64,000 nt of DNA from Photobacterium profundum SS9 (GCF_000196255.1 NC_006371.1:1395440-1459439); one strand, 5' to 3'. Shown: positions 1-8,900, counted from the first letter of the stretch. Numbers and translations are program-made. The notes: generated by a model from the sequence alone, not told the origin.

Positions 1-1
1 T

Positions 2-1165
2 ATGTTATTTTTCTTAGTCATCATCAGTGCCTTTCCACCGCTTACTATAGATCTGTATTTGCCTGCACTTCCACAAATGGTCAACGTATTCAACACCGAT
101 CAGGCAATGGTGAACTTAACGCTCAGCAGCTATTTCGTCACTTACGCCGTAGGCCTCCTATTTTGGGGACCATTAAGTGAAAAGTTTGGTAGAAAACCTA
201 TCTTATTAGCTGGCATTGGCGGCTATATGCTAGCCAGTATCTTTTGCGCATTAGCAGGAAATATCGAACAACTCATTGGCGCCCGAATACTTCAAGCGTT
301 TGCTGGAAGTGCCATCACGGTAGTCGCAACCGCTATTGTCAAAGATCTCTATGATGGTCGAGAGCGCCAAAAAATCATGGCAACAATTATGTCATTGGTC
401 ATCATTGCCCCTATGGTCGCCCCTGTTCTTGGCGCATTTTTGCTTCAGATCGCGTCATGGAGAATGATGTTCGTAACGCTTGCAATTTTTGGTGCCTTCG
501 CCTCAGTATTGGCATTCTGCTATGAAGAAACGCTCGAAACAAAATACGACGGCTCAATACTGCGTTCTTGGGGAAGACTCGGGGTAGTTTTAAAAAATCC
601 AAGATTTGTCGCATTACTGATGATTTTTTCCATAACACCAATGGCGTTGATGGCATTTCTTGCGGCAGGTTCATATATCTATATTAATGGGTTTGGGCTC
701 ACCGAGCAGCAGTTTAGCTATGCCTTTGCTTTTAATGCGTTGTGTGCCTCATTTGGCCCAACGATTTACATGAAGCTATCTCGCTACATTCCGGTTCAAA
801 AAATCATAACGCTTTGTTTCTTGCTACTCGCCATAGCAGGTCTGTTGACCATTACAATTGGCCACATGTCGCCTTGGGTTTTTGCGTGCATTGCAGCACC
901 CGCGACCTTAATGGTTATCACGATGCGTGTACCGGGTACTAACTTAATGCTTGACCAACAAGATAATGACACGGGTTCTGCCGTGGCATTGATTCAATTT
1001 TGCAGTATGATCTGTGGTTCGTTAGGGATGGTATTGGTGTCCGTTCGCCCCGAGTCTTTGATCGAAAATCTCGGTGCAATTCAACTTTTTGTTGGTATCA
1101 CTGGCGGGTTCTTATGGTTACTGGCAAAAAATCGCTCTTTTGTCACCGAAAAATTGGTTAACTAA
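2..1165 (+). CDS. Bcr/CflA-family MFS drug efflux transporter
   Basis: Inner-membrane proton-driven exporter of the major facilitator superfamily, drug:H+ antiporter-1 type. The protein begins in the first transmembrane helix with the family signature around residues 15-25 (TIDLYLPALPQM), and has the loop 2-3 motif GPLSEKFGRKP at about residues 56-66. About twelve hydrophobic segments are spread over 387 residues, close to the usual 390-400 for Bcr/CflA. The first visible ATG lies at base 2, so a few N-terminal residues may lie outside the window. It is followed by a short tandem repeat and a terminator, so it ends its transcription unit. The substrate cannot be told from sequence; Bcr/CflA members export bicyclomycin, chloramphenicol or sulfonamides, among others. 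Confidence 0.85.
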   Translation: MLFFLVIISAFPPLTIDLYLPALPQMVNVFNTDQAMVNLTLSSYFVTYAVGLLFWGPLSEKFGRKPILLAGIGGYMLASIFCALAGNIEQLIGARILQAFAGSAITVVATAIVKDLYDGRERQKIMATIMSLVIIAPMVAPVLGAFLLQIASWRMMFVTLAIFGAFASVLAFCYEETLETKYDGSILRSWGRLGVVLKNPRFVALLMIFSITPMALMAFLAAGSYIYINGFGLTEQQFSYAFAFNALCASFGPTIYMKLSRYIPVQKIITLCFLLLAIAGLLTITIGHMSPWVFACIAAPATLMVITMRVPGTNLMLDQQDNDTGSAVALIQFCSMICGSLGMVLVSVRPESLIENLGAIQLFVGITGGFLWLLAKNRSFVTEKLVN

Positions 1166-1171
1166 TCGCAC

Positions 1172-1195
1172 GAAACCTTGAAACCTTGAAACCTT
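1172..1195. repeat. Three tandem copies of GAAACCTT
   Basis: Three perfect 8-bp units follow the transporter stop codon, with a partial fourth unit. They sit between the stop and the terminator hairpin. No function can be assigned. Confidence 0.7.
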
Positions 1196-1206
1196 GAAAT
1201 AATATT

Positions 1207-1235
1207 AAACCGACGCCTTGTATGTCGGTTTTTTT
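1207..1235 (+). terminator. Rho-independent terminator after the MFS gene
   Basis: AAACCGAC pairs with GTCGGTTT across a 9-base loop and is followed by a run of seven T on the + strand. It lies between the convergent MFS gene and msrA. The opposite strand has no matching T-run, so it mainly serves the + strand gene. Confidence 0.85.
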
Positions 1236-1248
1236 ATACCTAATGCAT

Positions 1249-1725
1249 TTACTCATCTTTGTATTTGTACAAGATATTTTTCGGAATATGACAGTAATCA
1301 TTAGGATGTAAAGTTAGCCTATCTTGATGCTCATCATCACTTTTTACATAGTTAGATAACGGCAGAACCTCAATAGCAACCTTGTCAGCATCTTCTCTCG
1401 CTTGAAGATAGCAAGTCACTAGAACCAGATGTTTTGGGTTCTTGCTGTAAATACCGGTTCGATACTTTTCTCCTACATCTTCCCCTTGCTTATTAACGCT
1501 ATAAGGATCAATAATCTCAAAGAAATAATCCATTAGCTGCTCAACAGAAACGGCAGTTGGATCAAATTGAGTACAAACGCACTCGGCATAGCCATCATAC
1601 TCACCAGAGGTATTGTAGGTAGAACCATTCGCGCGTCCAGCCTCTGTCGAAACAACACCTGGCAGCGTCTTCATAAATTCCTGAACGCCCCAAAGACATC
1701 CCCCCGCAAAATACAACTCTTCCAT
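1249..1725 (-). CDS. msrA: Peptide methionine-S-sulfoxide reductase
   Basis: Repairs oxidised methionine (S-sulfoxide) in proteins and free methionine in the cytoplasm. The catalytic motif GGCLWG lies at about residues 7-12, with Leu in place of the usual Phe of GCFWG. The following segments (DGYAECVCTQFDP and EKYRTGIY) match the MsrA fold. The start is placed at the ATG ending at 1725 because GAGGAGG sits eight bases upstream; a longer frame reaching 1815 lacks such a site and adds a non-homologous extension. The product is 158 residues, a short MsrA without an MsrB fusion. It converges on the MFS gene. Confidence 0.88.
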   Translation of the reverse strand: MEELYFAGGCLWGVQEFMKTLPGVVSTEAGRANGSTYNTSGEYDGYAECVCTQFDPTAVSVEQLMDYFFEIIDPYSVNKQGEDVGEKYRTGIYSKNPKHLVLVTCYLQAREDADKVAIEVLPLSNYVKSDDEHQDRLTLHPNDYCHIPKNILYKYKDE

Positions 1726-1850
1726 TTTTTCAACCTCCTCAAACATTTTTGTTGGCAATTTCAGATTAGGAAATACTATGACTAATACATTGCACACATG
1801 CAAATGTAGAGGCATGAAGCGCCGTTAAACTGGACGATGCAAAGCTGGCT

Positions 1851-1890
1851 TACCCGACAAGTAATCGAGCAAGTCGTTTTTAGCGCCTTC
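1851..1890. repeat. Left 40-bp imperfect direct repeat bounding island 1
   Basis: Matches 5208-5247 without gaps at roughly 33 of 40 positions, both starting TACCCGACAAGT. The right copy contains an intact terminator hairpin (AAGGCGT/ACGCCTT) that is broken here. The pair encloses the four-gene cassette island. The rest of 1726-2014 holds no gene I can support. Confidence 0.55.
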
Positions 1891-2014
1891 AAAAGAACAA
1901 TAATGCATTGAATATGCTAAATAAAAAGTATCACTAATCTCACTTTTATTCACTTTCCTCCCTCAAGCTAGACCCTAGAAATTTACATCAACAATATATG
2001 CTAAAGCTGTCACA

Positions 2015-2140
2015 AACTTTCAGACACATTTTGTATTATTTGCCATACATAACAAGCTAAAATAGCAGGCAGTAAGCGTTAAGGGGCTTAGCATGGTGTT
2101 TTACCCTGCTTGATCGGCTATTTAACGTAATAGGTATAAT
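2015..2140. repeat. Entry junction repeat A, copy 1
   Basis: A 126-bp segment that aligns without any gap to 52685-52810, with a little over a dozen mismatches. It holds nested inverted repeats (AAATAGC...GCTATTT and GCAGG...CCTGC), an attC-like R'' box ACATAAC, and GCTTAGC-TGGTGTT resembling the right end of a Vibrionaceae attC. It ends about 35 bases before the first gene of island 1, exactly as copy 2 ends before the first gene of island 2. It may supply the promoter as well as a recombination site. Confidence 0.75.
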
Positions 2141-2175
2141 GAACACCTATTTTTGATATCTACGAGGCTTATCTT

Positions 2176-2805
2176 TTGACAAAAAAAGAAATGGAGCAAA
2201 AAGTTACAACTTGGTCTGATAATATTGAAAAGCAAGCATATAACGAATTATCTAAAGTTTTTGTAGATGCTATCCTCAAGAATCATGAGGCGAATGACAA
2301 ATTATCTACGTGGGTTATCGGTGGTTCTGCTGCTATTTCAGGGCTACTTATTGCTAACATTGACAAAATAACTAAATCCTTTTCAATTTTTGATGTTCGT
2401 TTAATGCTAACTTTTGTATGTTGTTCAATGATTTGTGGTTTTACACAAAAGTATATCTCAATGTTAATTTCATTTGATTCGTTGTCGAGTGAGTTTTCTA
2501 TTGAAAAATCAAAACCAATAAGAGAGTCATTTAGTGAAAAGTCTTCCATCATTAACACCTTTTCTACTGAACACAAATTAAGTGTAAATTCCGAAATGAA
2601 TCGGGAACGTTTTATATCGCATTTAGGAAAGCTATTTCCATTTCCAGTGTCAGTTTGGTTTAAAAGAAAAGTTGCCAGCCAATCAGAATCACTTGAAGAT
2701 AGATTAAAGTCTCGTCTTCATGCTTATTTGAGGCAGCTATTTTGGTTAGTTTTACAAATGGTATTCATGTTGGTGTTTGTACTTTATTCACTTTTATCCA
2801 TCTGA
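2176..2805 (+). CDS. Unknown membrane protein, first gene of island 1
   Basis: I do not recognise this 209-residue protein. Two adjacent hydrophobic helices lie at about residues 47-95 and one at the C-terminus (about 187-207), with a polar helical region between, so it looks like a three-helix membrane protein with a cytoplasmic middle. This resembles, without proof, SLATT-type effector membrane proteins found in nucleotide-signalling defence loci. The start is a TTG with GAGG eight bases upstream (2164-2167); the next Met is five residues in. It is A+T-rich compared with the flanking chromosomal genes. It is a single gene between repeat A and junction B, so it has the form of an integron-type cassette. 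Confidence 0.6.
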   Translation: MTKKEMEQKVTTWSDNIEKQAYNELSKVFVDAILKNHEANDKLSTWVIGGSAAISGLLIANIDKITKSFSIFDVRLMLTFVCCSMICGFTQKYISMLISFDSLSSEFSIEKSKPIRESFSEKSSIINTFSTEHKLSVNSEMNRERFISHLGKLFPFPVSVWFKRKVASQSESLEDRLKSRLHAYLRQLFWLVLQMVFMLVFVLYSLLSI

Positions 2806-2811
2806 TTTATA

Positions 2812-2930
2812 CCCCGTCTAGTAATACGGGGGGAAAGGTTTAGCATATATTAACAGCCAATACCCTGCTCTGTTAGTTTTAAATAGCAGTTGCGAAATAT
2901 ACGATCTTAGATCGTTGAATATAATGTTAA
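2812..2930. repeat. Junction repeat B, copy 1
   Basis: Starts with a CCCCGT...ACGGGG hairpin just after the stop of the first gene and ends with the palindrome ACGATC-TTA-GATCGT followed by TTGAATATAATGTTA. Both ends match 56972-57079 closely while the middle differs and is shorter there. TTAACAG...CTGTTAG inside could form an attC-like stem. It may combine terminator, recombination junction and promoter for the next gene. Confidence 0.7.
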
Positions 2931-2954
2931 GTTTCTCAGAGGTAACAATTAAAA

Positions 2955-3551
2955 ATGCAGTTAGATTTCATTTTTACGTTGGAGGTTCAGCTAATATTTG
3001 GAGTAATGTTTCTCTTAATGGCATTGACTACTGTTTCGTTCGTATCAGGCGAAGACCCGTACCCCCAAACAGTGCTTATTGTAGGTATAGTACTAATAAT
3101 TTTATCTGCTGGTGCTGTTATGTATATTGAAAATATGAAGTCAATAGCGGAAGGTTGGGTAGAAAGCAAGATCCTATCTAAACAAGTGCTAGAAGACTTT
3201 GACAAAAATAGTAACTTGTTTCTGTTCGTGTTCCCGTTTGTTACAGCAGCGGTTGGTACAAATCTCATCACAGAGGTCATAACTAGGAACTTTAATCTCA
3301 ATCGAAAATTGACGTTGGGTGCGGTTATATCAGGCACCTGGGAGACCTTTAAATTCTTGGTTGGGCTAGTGATACTTCCTATTACAATACCTGTTGCGTT
3401 TATTCTTCTGGTTATCTTCAGCTTTAACAGTGTATTAAGGCGTTGGTCTCCAAAGCTGATTTACGTCATTGGTAGGGTTAGTCGTAGGACACAACTAATT
3501 ATTCTAAAAGCAGACATCATTCTGCGTAGTAAAATTGAAGACAAAACTTAA
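2955..3551 (+). CDS. Unknown multi-pass membrane protein, second gene of island 1
   Basis: This 198-residue protein is not recognised. Hydrophobic segments lie at about residues 5-30, 38-58, 90-108 and 133-160, giving about four membrane helices, and it ends in a basic tail rich in Arg and Lys. The ATG has AGAGG about 11 bases upstream. Its stop codon lies inside the R'' box of the following attC, the usual arrangement in an integron cassette. The gene at the same position in island 2 is also membrane-anchored but is not visibly homologous. Confidence 0.55.
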   Translation: MQLDFIFTLEVQLIFGVMFLLMALTTVSFVSGEDPYPQTVLIVGIVLIILSAGAVMYIENMKSIAEGWVESKILSKQVLEDFDKNSNLFLFVFPFVTAAVGTNLITEVITRNFNLNRKLTLGAVISGTWETFKFLVGLVILPITIPVAFILLVIFSFNSVLRRWSPKLIYVIGRVSRRTQLIILKADIILRSKIEDKT

Positions 3552-3645
3552 CAATCAAGGTGATGCGTTACACTCGGCAGTTTTGGTTTGAAGTTTGGTG
3601 TGTTTGGTTAGTTCAACGTGGCACACCTTATTGTCGACGTTAGGG
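3546..3645 (+). other. attC recombination site (integron cassette)
   Basis: R'' box ACTTAAC (3546-3552) and R'-like box GTTAGGG (3639-3645) bound a 100-bp imperfect palindrome with AAGGTG near the left end pairing with CACCTT near the right. The core CAAGGTGATGCGTTACACTC closely matches the attC at 57877-57981. The last base of R' departs from GTTRRRY. Confidence 0.7.
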
Positions 3646-3667
3646 CTAATTACATTGAGGAAACATA

Positions 3668-4342
3668 ATGACATCGAGAAAAAGTGATGTTCTATCTAAT
3701 TTAGATTATGCGAATGATCGTTTTCAGACAATGATGGATGAGTTGTTTGCAGCAAAGCGAGAGCAGAAGAATCCAAAGAATCTTGTTCATGCAGCAGCAG
3801 ACGTGTTGAGTAATAGCCGTGAGTGTTTTGATTACTTAGGTCAGGACATTTTATATACACACATCTTGCCTTTGACTAACAATAAAAAAATTTTGAACAG
3901 TCACAATCAAGGTAAGCTCAAAGCTTACTTTCCGTTTTATGAATCTCAATTGAAGAAGCAAGCGGTGTATGCAGAGTTACGACGTACGAGCCCCGACCTG
4001 CATCAAAGGCTTTTAAATTTAGCCGATGATATTAAGAATAATAACGTGATACCAAATACACTTTTTAAGTGCGGATTGTTTGAAGAGCTAAAAGATATCG
4101 TAAATCATAAAAAGCATGACCGTTTAATAGCATTGGTTTCTACAAATAATGCTGAAATATTAATAGATAGTCCAGAATCTAAGTTACTTATTCCTAGGGG
4201 GGGACAACAGGGCTGGAATCAAGTCATAGCAGCTCCAGGGGCTGTGATCTCAAAGGTTGCAGAGTATCGCTTTGAGCATAATAAACGTGAAGTGGCTGAG
4301 TTTTGGATGTTCTCGAGTAGAGCAACCAGCATTATTATTTAG
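3668..4342 (+). CDS. Unknown soluble protein, third gene of island 1
   Basis: A 224-residue protein with no recognised domain. The first 150 residues look largely helical (NPKNLVHAAADVLSNSRECF at about 36-55) and could be a HEPN-like bundle, but no R-X4-6-H motif is present. The C-terminal 70 residues look beta-rich. GAGG six bases before the ATG supports the start. It lies between two attC sites, so it is the clearest cassette of island 1. Confidence 0.6.
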   Translation: MTSRKSDVLSNLDYANDRFQTMMDELFAAKREQKNPKNLVHAAADVLSNSRECFDYLGQDILYTHILPLTNNKKILNSHNQGKLKAYFPFYESQLKKQAVYAELRRTSPDLHQRLLNLADDIKNNNVIPNTLFKCGLFEELKDIVNHKKHDRLIALVSTNNAEILIDSPESKLLIPRGGQQGWNQVIAAPGAVISKVAEYRFEHNKREVAEFWMFSSRATSIII

Positions 4343-4370
4343 TGGAATATATGAAGATTTCTTTAATTAG

Positions 4371-4465
4371 CCCTAACAAGGCGTTTAAACAGAACTAAAG
4401 CGGTGGGTTACGCTTCGCGCCAAATTTTAACCCACTGTTCTAGTCTGCTTAGCGTGGTGTTATGC
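4371..4465 (+). other. attC recombination site (integron cassette)
   Basis: Begins CCCTAACAAGGCGTTTAAAC, very like a classical attC R''/L'' start, and ends GCTTAGCGTGGTGTTATGC. Internally GTGGGTT pairs with AACCCAC and AGAAC with GTTCT, giving the long imperfect stem expected of a folded bottom-strand attC. It is 95 bp long and abuts the next gene. Confidence 0.8.
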
Positions 4466-4482
4466 ATATTTAAGGTAATTCA

Positions 4483-4869
4483 ATGACAGTTCATATTAGT
4501 ACAGCAACAGTTTTTGCACATGAAAATCAAAATAACTTAATGAATTTGCATTTTAATCCTATGGTTTACTTTGATGACTGCTGGGAGTTCCCTGCTGGTT
4601 ACTTAGACAAAATAAAATGGGTAATTGAATCTGAAATATATGGAAATCATGAATTTACATCTGAAATTAGTGGTTCATCATTAATAGAAAGTGCTCAAAA
4701 AGGAAATGTATTGGAATTCCATTTGGTTATAAAAAATGTTCCTTTTCAGTATGAAAATTCCGCATGCAAACTAAAATTTACAGCGGTTCTTAATTCTCAC
4801 GAACATCGTGAATTTGATGAAGAATTTTGGGGTGTGGTTAAAACCAGATGGTCTAAAGGTCTACAATAA
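4483..4869 (+). CDS. Unknown small protein, fourth gene of island 1
   Basis: A 128-residue acidic protein without signal peptide or membrane helix and of no recognised family. Pattern suggests mixed alpha/beta structure. The start ATG at 4483 follows the attC end by 17 bases with a weak AAGGT site. The downstream segment (CATCAATTTGACACGTTTTA) resembles the left part of the attC family here, so a decayed attC probably follows. Confidence 0.6.
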   Translation: MTVHISTATVFAHENQNNLMNLHFNPMVYFDDCWEFPAGYLDKIKWVIESEIYGNHEFTSEISGSSLIESAQKGNVLEFHLVIKNVPFQYENSACKLKFTAVLNSHEHREFDEEFWGVVKTRWSKGLQ

Positions 4870-4927
4870 ACACGCATAAAAACATCAATTTGACACGTTT
4901 TACTCCGCAGTTTTGGTATGGAATTCA

Positions 4928-5192
4928 GCATACACTAACAACCTTTATTTAAAGGCTGCTAGCGTACTCACTATTAGTTCTTTAGTGTATTTCTTAGCGT
5001 TCTTGCTGTTTTCATTATCAGAGATGAGTTGTGACTATCTTGCTTTGCACCTATCTCTAATATCGTGGTACCCGTTAATACTTTGTTTGAAGAAATACTC
5101 AATCCATTTGGTGAAATTAAATTTTCTTTGGCAATTCTCCACCCTGCCCAGCTTTCACTTATTCCTACCTCTCTCCCAGTGTACATTCTCAA
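4928..5192 (-). pseudogene. Exit repeat E, copy 1: truncated phage gene fragment
   Basis: On the minus strand the frame 5192-4974 encodes a 72-residue piece containing ESWAGWRIAKENLISPNG. The same piece occurs at 59580-59772 (ESWIGWRITKENLMSPNG) and, shorter and frameshifted, at 44640-44735. The W-x-GW-x-(5-6)-L-x-(S/T)P pattern resembles short phage proteins of the DUF3653 type, but that is a recollection, not a search. All three copies are N-terminally truncated at different points. A degraded hairpin related to the perfect one at 59534-59561 lies at its far end. Confidence 0.5.
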
Positions 5193-5207
5193 ACAAAGCA
5201 GCCTGAA

Positions 5208-5252
5208 TACCCGACAAGTTATCGGGTAAGGCGTCTTTAACGCCTTTTTATT
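5208..5252 (+). terminator. Terminator and right direct repeat of island 1
   Basis: CCCGA...TCGGG is followed by AAGGCGT-CTTTA-ACGCCTT and a T-run, a good + strand rho-independent terminator closing the island. Bases 5208-5247 match 1851-1890 as an imperfect direct repeat. Confidence 0.75.
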
Positions 5253-5288
5253 TAATTCAGACTACATCGAACAAAAATAAGAGACTCA

Positions 5289-6095
5289 TTACCAAAAAGA
5301 TTGGCGGTCTTTATATTCAATATCAGTTGAAGTACGCTGACGCTTGACAGCAATAGAAAAGTTCTTACCTAGCAATAAACGGATTTGGCTAAACGTTTCT
5401 TTTGCTAATAAGCTACGCTCGCTGCTTACCCAGCACCGATTAGTTGTGTGCTTAATGGCGGCAATCGCATCGGGGGAAGCTTTCGTAATTTTGGCGCATA
5501 AATCTTGCGCTGCTTGCATCGGTTGTTCACTAACCTCTGTGACTACACCAAATTCTAGTGCTTTTTCTGCAGTGATAATATCACCGGTTAAGGTTAGCTT
5601 TAATGCAACATCTTTCGATACCACCTCGCGTAGCGCCAATAAGCCGCCCATATCAGGTACTAATCCCCATCGTACCTCCATTATCGACAATTCAGTACTA
5701 GGGGCGACTATGCGAATATCAGCTCCCATAACAATTTGAAGCCCGCCACCGTAACAGCGGCCTTCAATAACGGCAATTACAGGTACGGGGATCATCCGCC
5801 AATTGCGAGATACGCGTTGTGCTAAATTCGCATTGCCGGGTAAAAGCTTAGCTAATAAGTTCAATACCTTCGATTTATCAGAAACAATACTCTTGATATC
5901 AATTCCACTGCTAAATGTACCGCCATTTCCAGTCAAAATAACGGCTCGAATATCTTTTCGTTTACGCAGCTGTTTACTTATCGTGTCTAATTCATCGAAC
6001 ATTTCTTTATCGATCGCATTCAACTTTTCAGGTCGATTTAAAGCGACAGTAACAACTCCTTTGTGCTCTGTTACGTCCAACTTATTCCACGTCAT
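5289..6095 (-). CDS. Enoyl-CoA hydratase/isomerase (crotonase) family protein
   Basis: Cytoplasmic acyl-CoA enzyme of 268 residues. It shows the crotonase landmarks: N-terminal VALNRPEKLNAID (about 17-29), oxyanion-hole segment GGTFSSGIDIKS (about 58-69), and GRCYGGGLQIVMGADIRI (about 113-130). The second acidic position falls in WGLVPDMGG, where an Asp follows Pro, as in several isomerase-type members, so hydration versus isomerisation cannot be decided. A promoter region of about 200 A+T-rich bases separates it from the divergent lipoprotein gene. It is a stand-alone gene, not part of a visible fad operon. Confidence 0.85.
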   Translation of the reverse strand: MTWNKLDVTEHKGVVTVALNRPEKLNAIDKEMFDELDTISKQLRKRKDIRAVILTGNGGTFSSGIDIKSIVSDKSKVLNLLAKLLPGNANLAQRVSRNWRMIPVPVIAVIEGRCYGGGLQIVMGADIRIVAPSTELSIMEVRWGLVPDMGGLLALREVVSKDVALKLTLTGDIITAEKALEFGVVTEVSEQPMQAAQDLCAKITKASPDAIAAIKHTTNRCWVSSERSLLAKETFSQIRLLLGKNFSIAVKRQRTSTDIEYKDRQSFW

Positions 6096-6356
6096 GACGG
6101 TAATCCTTATCTGGTCAGTCCAGTAAAACTTAACACAGATTCAACAAAACAACTCAATTTGATAAGTATTTTTCTACAAAAACACTTACAGAGTTGTTTT
6201 TGTGTAGTGTGAAATTTAGCGTAATCGTTCAAATTTTATATAAATAGACACCAATTTTGCTATATAGCGCCACACAAGCAGAGAAACCAGTTGCATAGAG
6301 GTCGATTGTTAGTACACTCATCGGTAAGTTTTAAAGTTGAAACAAAAGAAATAGTC

Positions 6357-7784
6357 ATGAAATTCACATATAAATTTGCCCTACTATCTACCATCTATAT
6401 GCTGGTTTCTTGTAACTCAGAAAGTCATCTTGATTTATCATCTTTTGATATAGACAGCCCTGTAAAAAAAACAGACGCAATTAACGGCTTTATTATTACA
6501 AATAGTCACAACCCCTTGGATGTGCCAGAAAAATTTCTTAAAATCCAATCATTGTCTGCTAAGTTGATCAATCAGCACTGGTTAGAAAATCCTAACTTCA
6601 TTCTTCAAATAACTGATTTAAAAATGCTTCTCAAATCAACTAACATCGTTGAAGCAAACACTTATATAACCACTTTAGAAATAGCACAAAAACGTTATCT
6701 GAAAAATATGGTCGCCGTTCGATCGCAAGCACGTTTTATGCAGCAAGATCTCGACAACACTTTAAATGATTATGACCAGGCTATCCAGGTTCTGACTCGT
6801 GAGCTTACGCTACTTGAAACACCCGAAAAAACGTATCAAGACAACATTAAACATTTAATTAATGATATAAAGCAGGCAACAAAAAAATACAGCCAATTAA
6901 GCAATAAATACAATAAATCACTCACGACGATAATTAATAACGATATTACATCATCTTCCGATTTATATGATTTGAGATTCAGCTTTGTAGAAGGCCCTCA
7001 TACTTTGTGTAGCCGTTATAAAGGTATGGATGAACTACTGAACAAAGTATTAGAAAATTGTGTTTATATCAACAAAGAGCAAATACTCTCTGGGTTTAAT
7101 GAAGAAGATCGTATCGAGGTATCAAGTCATATTGATAACTTTGCTCCTCGACTTTGGAATCAACTGATATCTTTAAACGGCTTCTTTGATACAAATAATA
7201 ACGTCCAGTATTTTGAAAATAGTTTACGCCAACAGCTTTCAACAGCACGAAAAGATCTGCGAGATAAACAAAACATTCAACATATTGATATTGCAAAGCT
7301 TGTTGAGAATTATCAAACGAAAATCTCTTTGCTAGAAAATCAGCGTCAAAATATTCTTGATAACCCATTGCTGACACATGATAGAAAAATCGATATAAAT
7401 CAAAGCAGTTTTGTTCAAAGCTTCCAAAGATTACAAACGAATGTGAAGAACCCAATTAAACCGTTTGCACAAAAGTTCCATGATCCTAATTTATCAAACG
7501 CCTTTATTCGGGCTTATGCTAAAAAAACAATTCAATGTTATCCTTCTGAGTTAATATTTACTGTTTCTCATACTGGCGCTTTTAGCCTACCTTTTAGCTA
7601 TAAAACTCAAGAGCTTGTGTTTGATTTTCATCACAATCAACAGTATCTCGCTTTTCAAGGTATACTCACAACATCGTTCCCAGTGGTGATTAAAGCAGGC
7701 GATTCAAACGTAATATTGCGCCGTGGTAAATCGCTAACAGAAAAGCTAAATGGAAGGTTACGTGAACAGTGGAGTAAAGTTTAG
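6357..7784 (+). CDS. DUF3080-like lipoprotein
   Basis: Predicted lipoprotein of 475 residues. The start at 6357 gives a clean signal peptide MKFTYKFALLSTIYM followed by lipobox LVSC with Cys19 as lipidation site; a longer frame from 6291 has no signal. The body is helical with heptad-like stretches (about residues 130-200 and 290-340). The overall pattern matches the gammaproteobacterial DUF3080 family as I recall it; function unknown. It ends six bases before the convergent gene. Confidence 0.7.
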   Translation: MKFTYKFALLSTIYMLVSCNSESHLDLSSFDIDSPVKKTDAINGFIITNSHNPLDVPEKFLKIQSLSAKLINQHWLENPNFILQITDLKMLLKSTNIVEANTYITTLEIAQKRYLKNMVAVRSQARFMQQDLDNTLNDYDQAIQVLTRELTLLETPEKTYQDNIKHLINDIKQATKKYSQLSNKYNKSLTTIINNDITSSSDLYDLRFSFVEGPHTLCSRYKGMDELLNKVLENCVYINKEQILSGFNEEDRIEVSSHIDNFAPRLWNQLISLNGFFDTNNNVQYFENSLRQQLSTARKDLRDKQNIQHIDIAKLVENYQTKISLLENQRQNILDNPLLTHDRKIDINQSSFVQSFQRLQTNVKNPIKPFAQKFHDPNLSNAFIRAYAKKTIQCYPSELIFTVSHTGAFSLPFSYKTQELVFDFHHNQQYLAFQGILTTSFPVVIKAGDSNVILRRGKSLTEKLNGRLREQWSKV

Positions 7785-7790
7785 CGGCTC

Positions 7791-8276
7791 CTAACGTTCA
7801 TACCCCAACATTTCTGATGCCGCAATCCACTCCGATGCAATCGATGAAGATATCGGTTCGAGGGTATGAATAATAGTCGTGTTGTAACCACCGGTACAGG
7901 TTGTTTGGTTCTGCTCTATTGTTGCGCTGAATAGAGCTCGCTGGCTCTGCTTGTCACTACACCAACTCCCCCTCATATCACCACCTTTGAGTTCGCATAC
8001 TTCATTGATGAGTAATTGATAATCATCAACAGAGCCTTTCTCTTCGTCTAAACACCAGAAGCGCTCATAGGCAATATAACCATCACGTGGATGATAAACT
8101 TTACCCGGTATTGCCGCGGTAAAATCTAAGATACCACCACGGGTCGCTTTTACATATTCTTCTGAAATGGTTGATATATCAACATTTCGTTTTGCTATAG
8201 GTTTTGAATACAAGTCGCTAATACACGCAGTTGTCATTATGCTCGACAGCACTATCAATAAATGCGAACCGTTCAT
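7791..8276 (-). CDS. Unknown lipoprotein
   Basis: Small secreted protein of 161 residues with signal MNGSHLLIVLSSIMTTAC, where TTAC would be the lipobox. The mature part has five cysteines, enough for disulphides in the periplasm. The start at 8276 is preferred because AGAGG lies just upstream. No family recognised. The 8277-8700 interval beside it is very A+T-rich and holds no gene I can support. Confidence 0.6.
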   Translation of the reverse strand: MNGSHLLIVLSSIMTTACISDLYSKPIAKRNVDISTISEEYVKATRGGILDFTAAIPGKVYHPRDGYIAYERFWCLDEEKGSVDDYQLLINEVCELKGGDMRGSWCSDKQSQRALFSATIEQNQTTCTGGYNTTIIHTLEPISSSIASEWIAASEMLGYER

Positions 8277-8700
8277 AATACCTCTCTTCACTGTATCGAT
8301 AACAACAACACTATCAAATCATTATGTTGGTTTTAAAACCAAACATAATGCATCCAATAATTAATTGTTATAAGCATAGATTCAAAGCACGATGTTAGCT
8401 AAATATAGGGAAAATAGGTTTAGATAAAACTTACCAATATGCAGAGATATTCTAAATATATTTTTGATTTTAATCATGTTTAGTTGTTAATAATAAAAAA
8501 CAGTCACAAAACCACTATAGTGGTAATATCTAAATATCCTTACATAAACAGGAGTATTTGTCCTTTATTTTATTTAGACTAAGCTAATTAGTGCTGACGA
8601 TAACAATTATAATTTTAAAATCTTAAAAATAAGACATTCAAATTTACGCTCAATAGCTTTAATAAGATCAAGTTCACTGCATTACTATTAATGAGCGAAG

Positions 8701-8886
8701 ATGGTAAATAAAACACTGATTGCTGATACTAAAGATGTTTTTGAGGCATTTCTCGATAATGGTTTACACAGGGAGTATGCCATCTACTGTCAATTCCCGC
8801 ACTATAGTCAAAAGCTTTACGATTTTGAGCTGAACGAAGCTAAATACATTGAATTTAACGATGGGTATCGATGTGGAAACCAATAG
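8701..8886 (+). CDS. Small hypothetical protein
   Basis: 61 residues, ATG start with weak GAGCGAAG upstream. No signal or membrane segment. Amino-acid composition is normal for a soluble protein (MVNKTLIADTKDVFEAFLDN start), but nothing else supports it and I do not recognise it. Confidence 0.4.
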   Translation: MVNKTLIADTKDVFEAFLDNGLHREYAIYCQFPHYSQKLYDFELNEAKYIEFNDGYRCGNQ

Positions 8887-8900
8887 CCCAACGCTTTATA

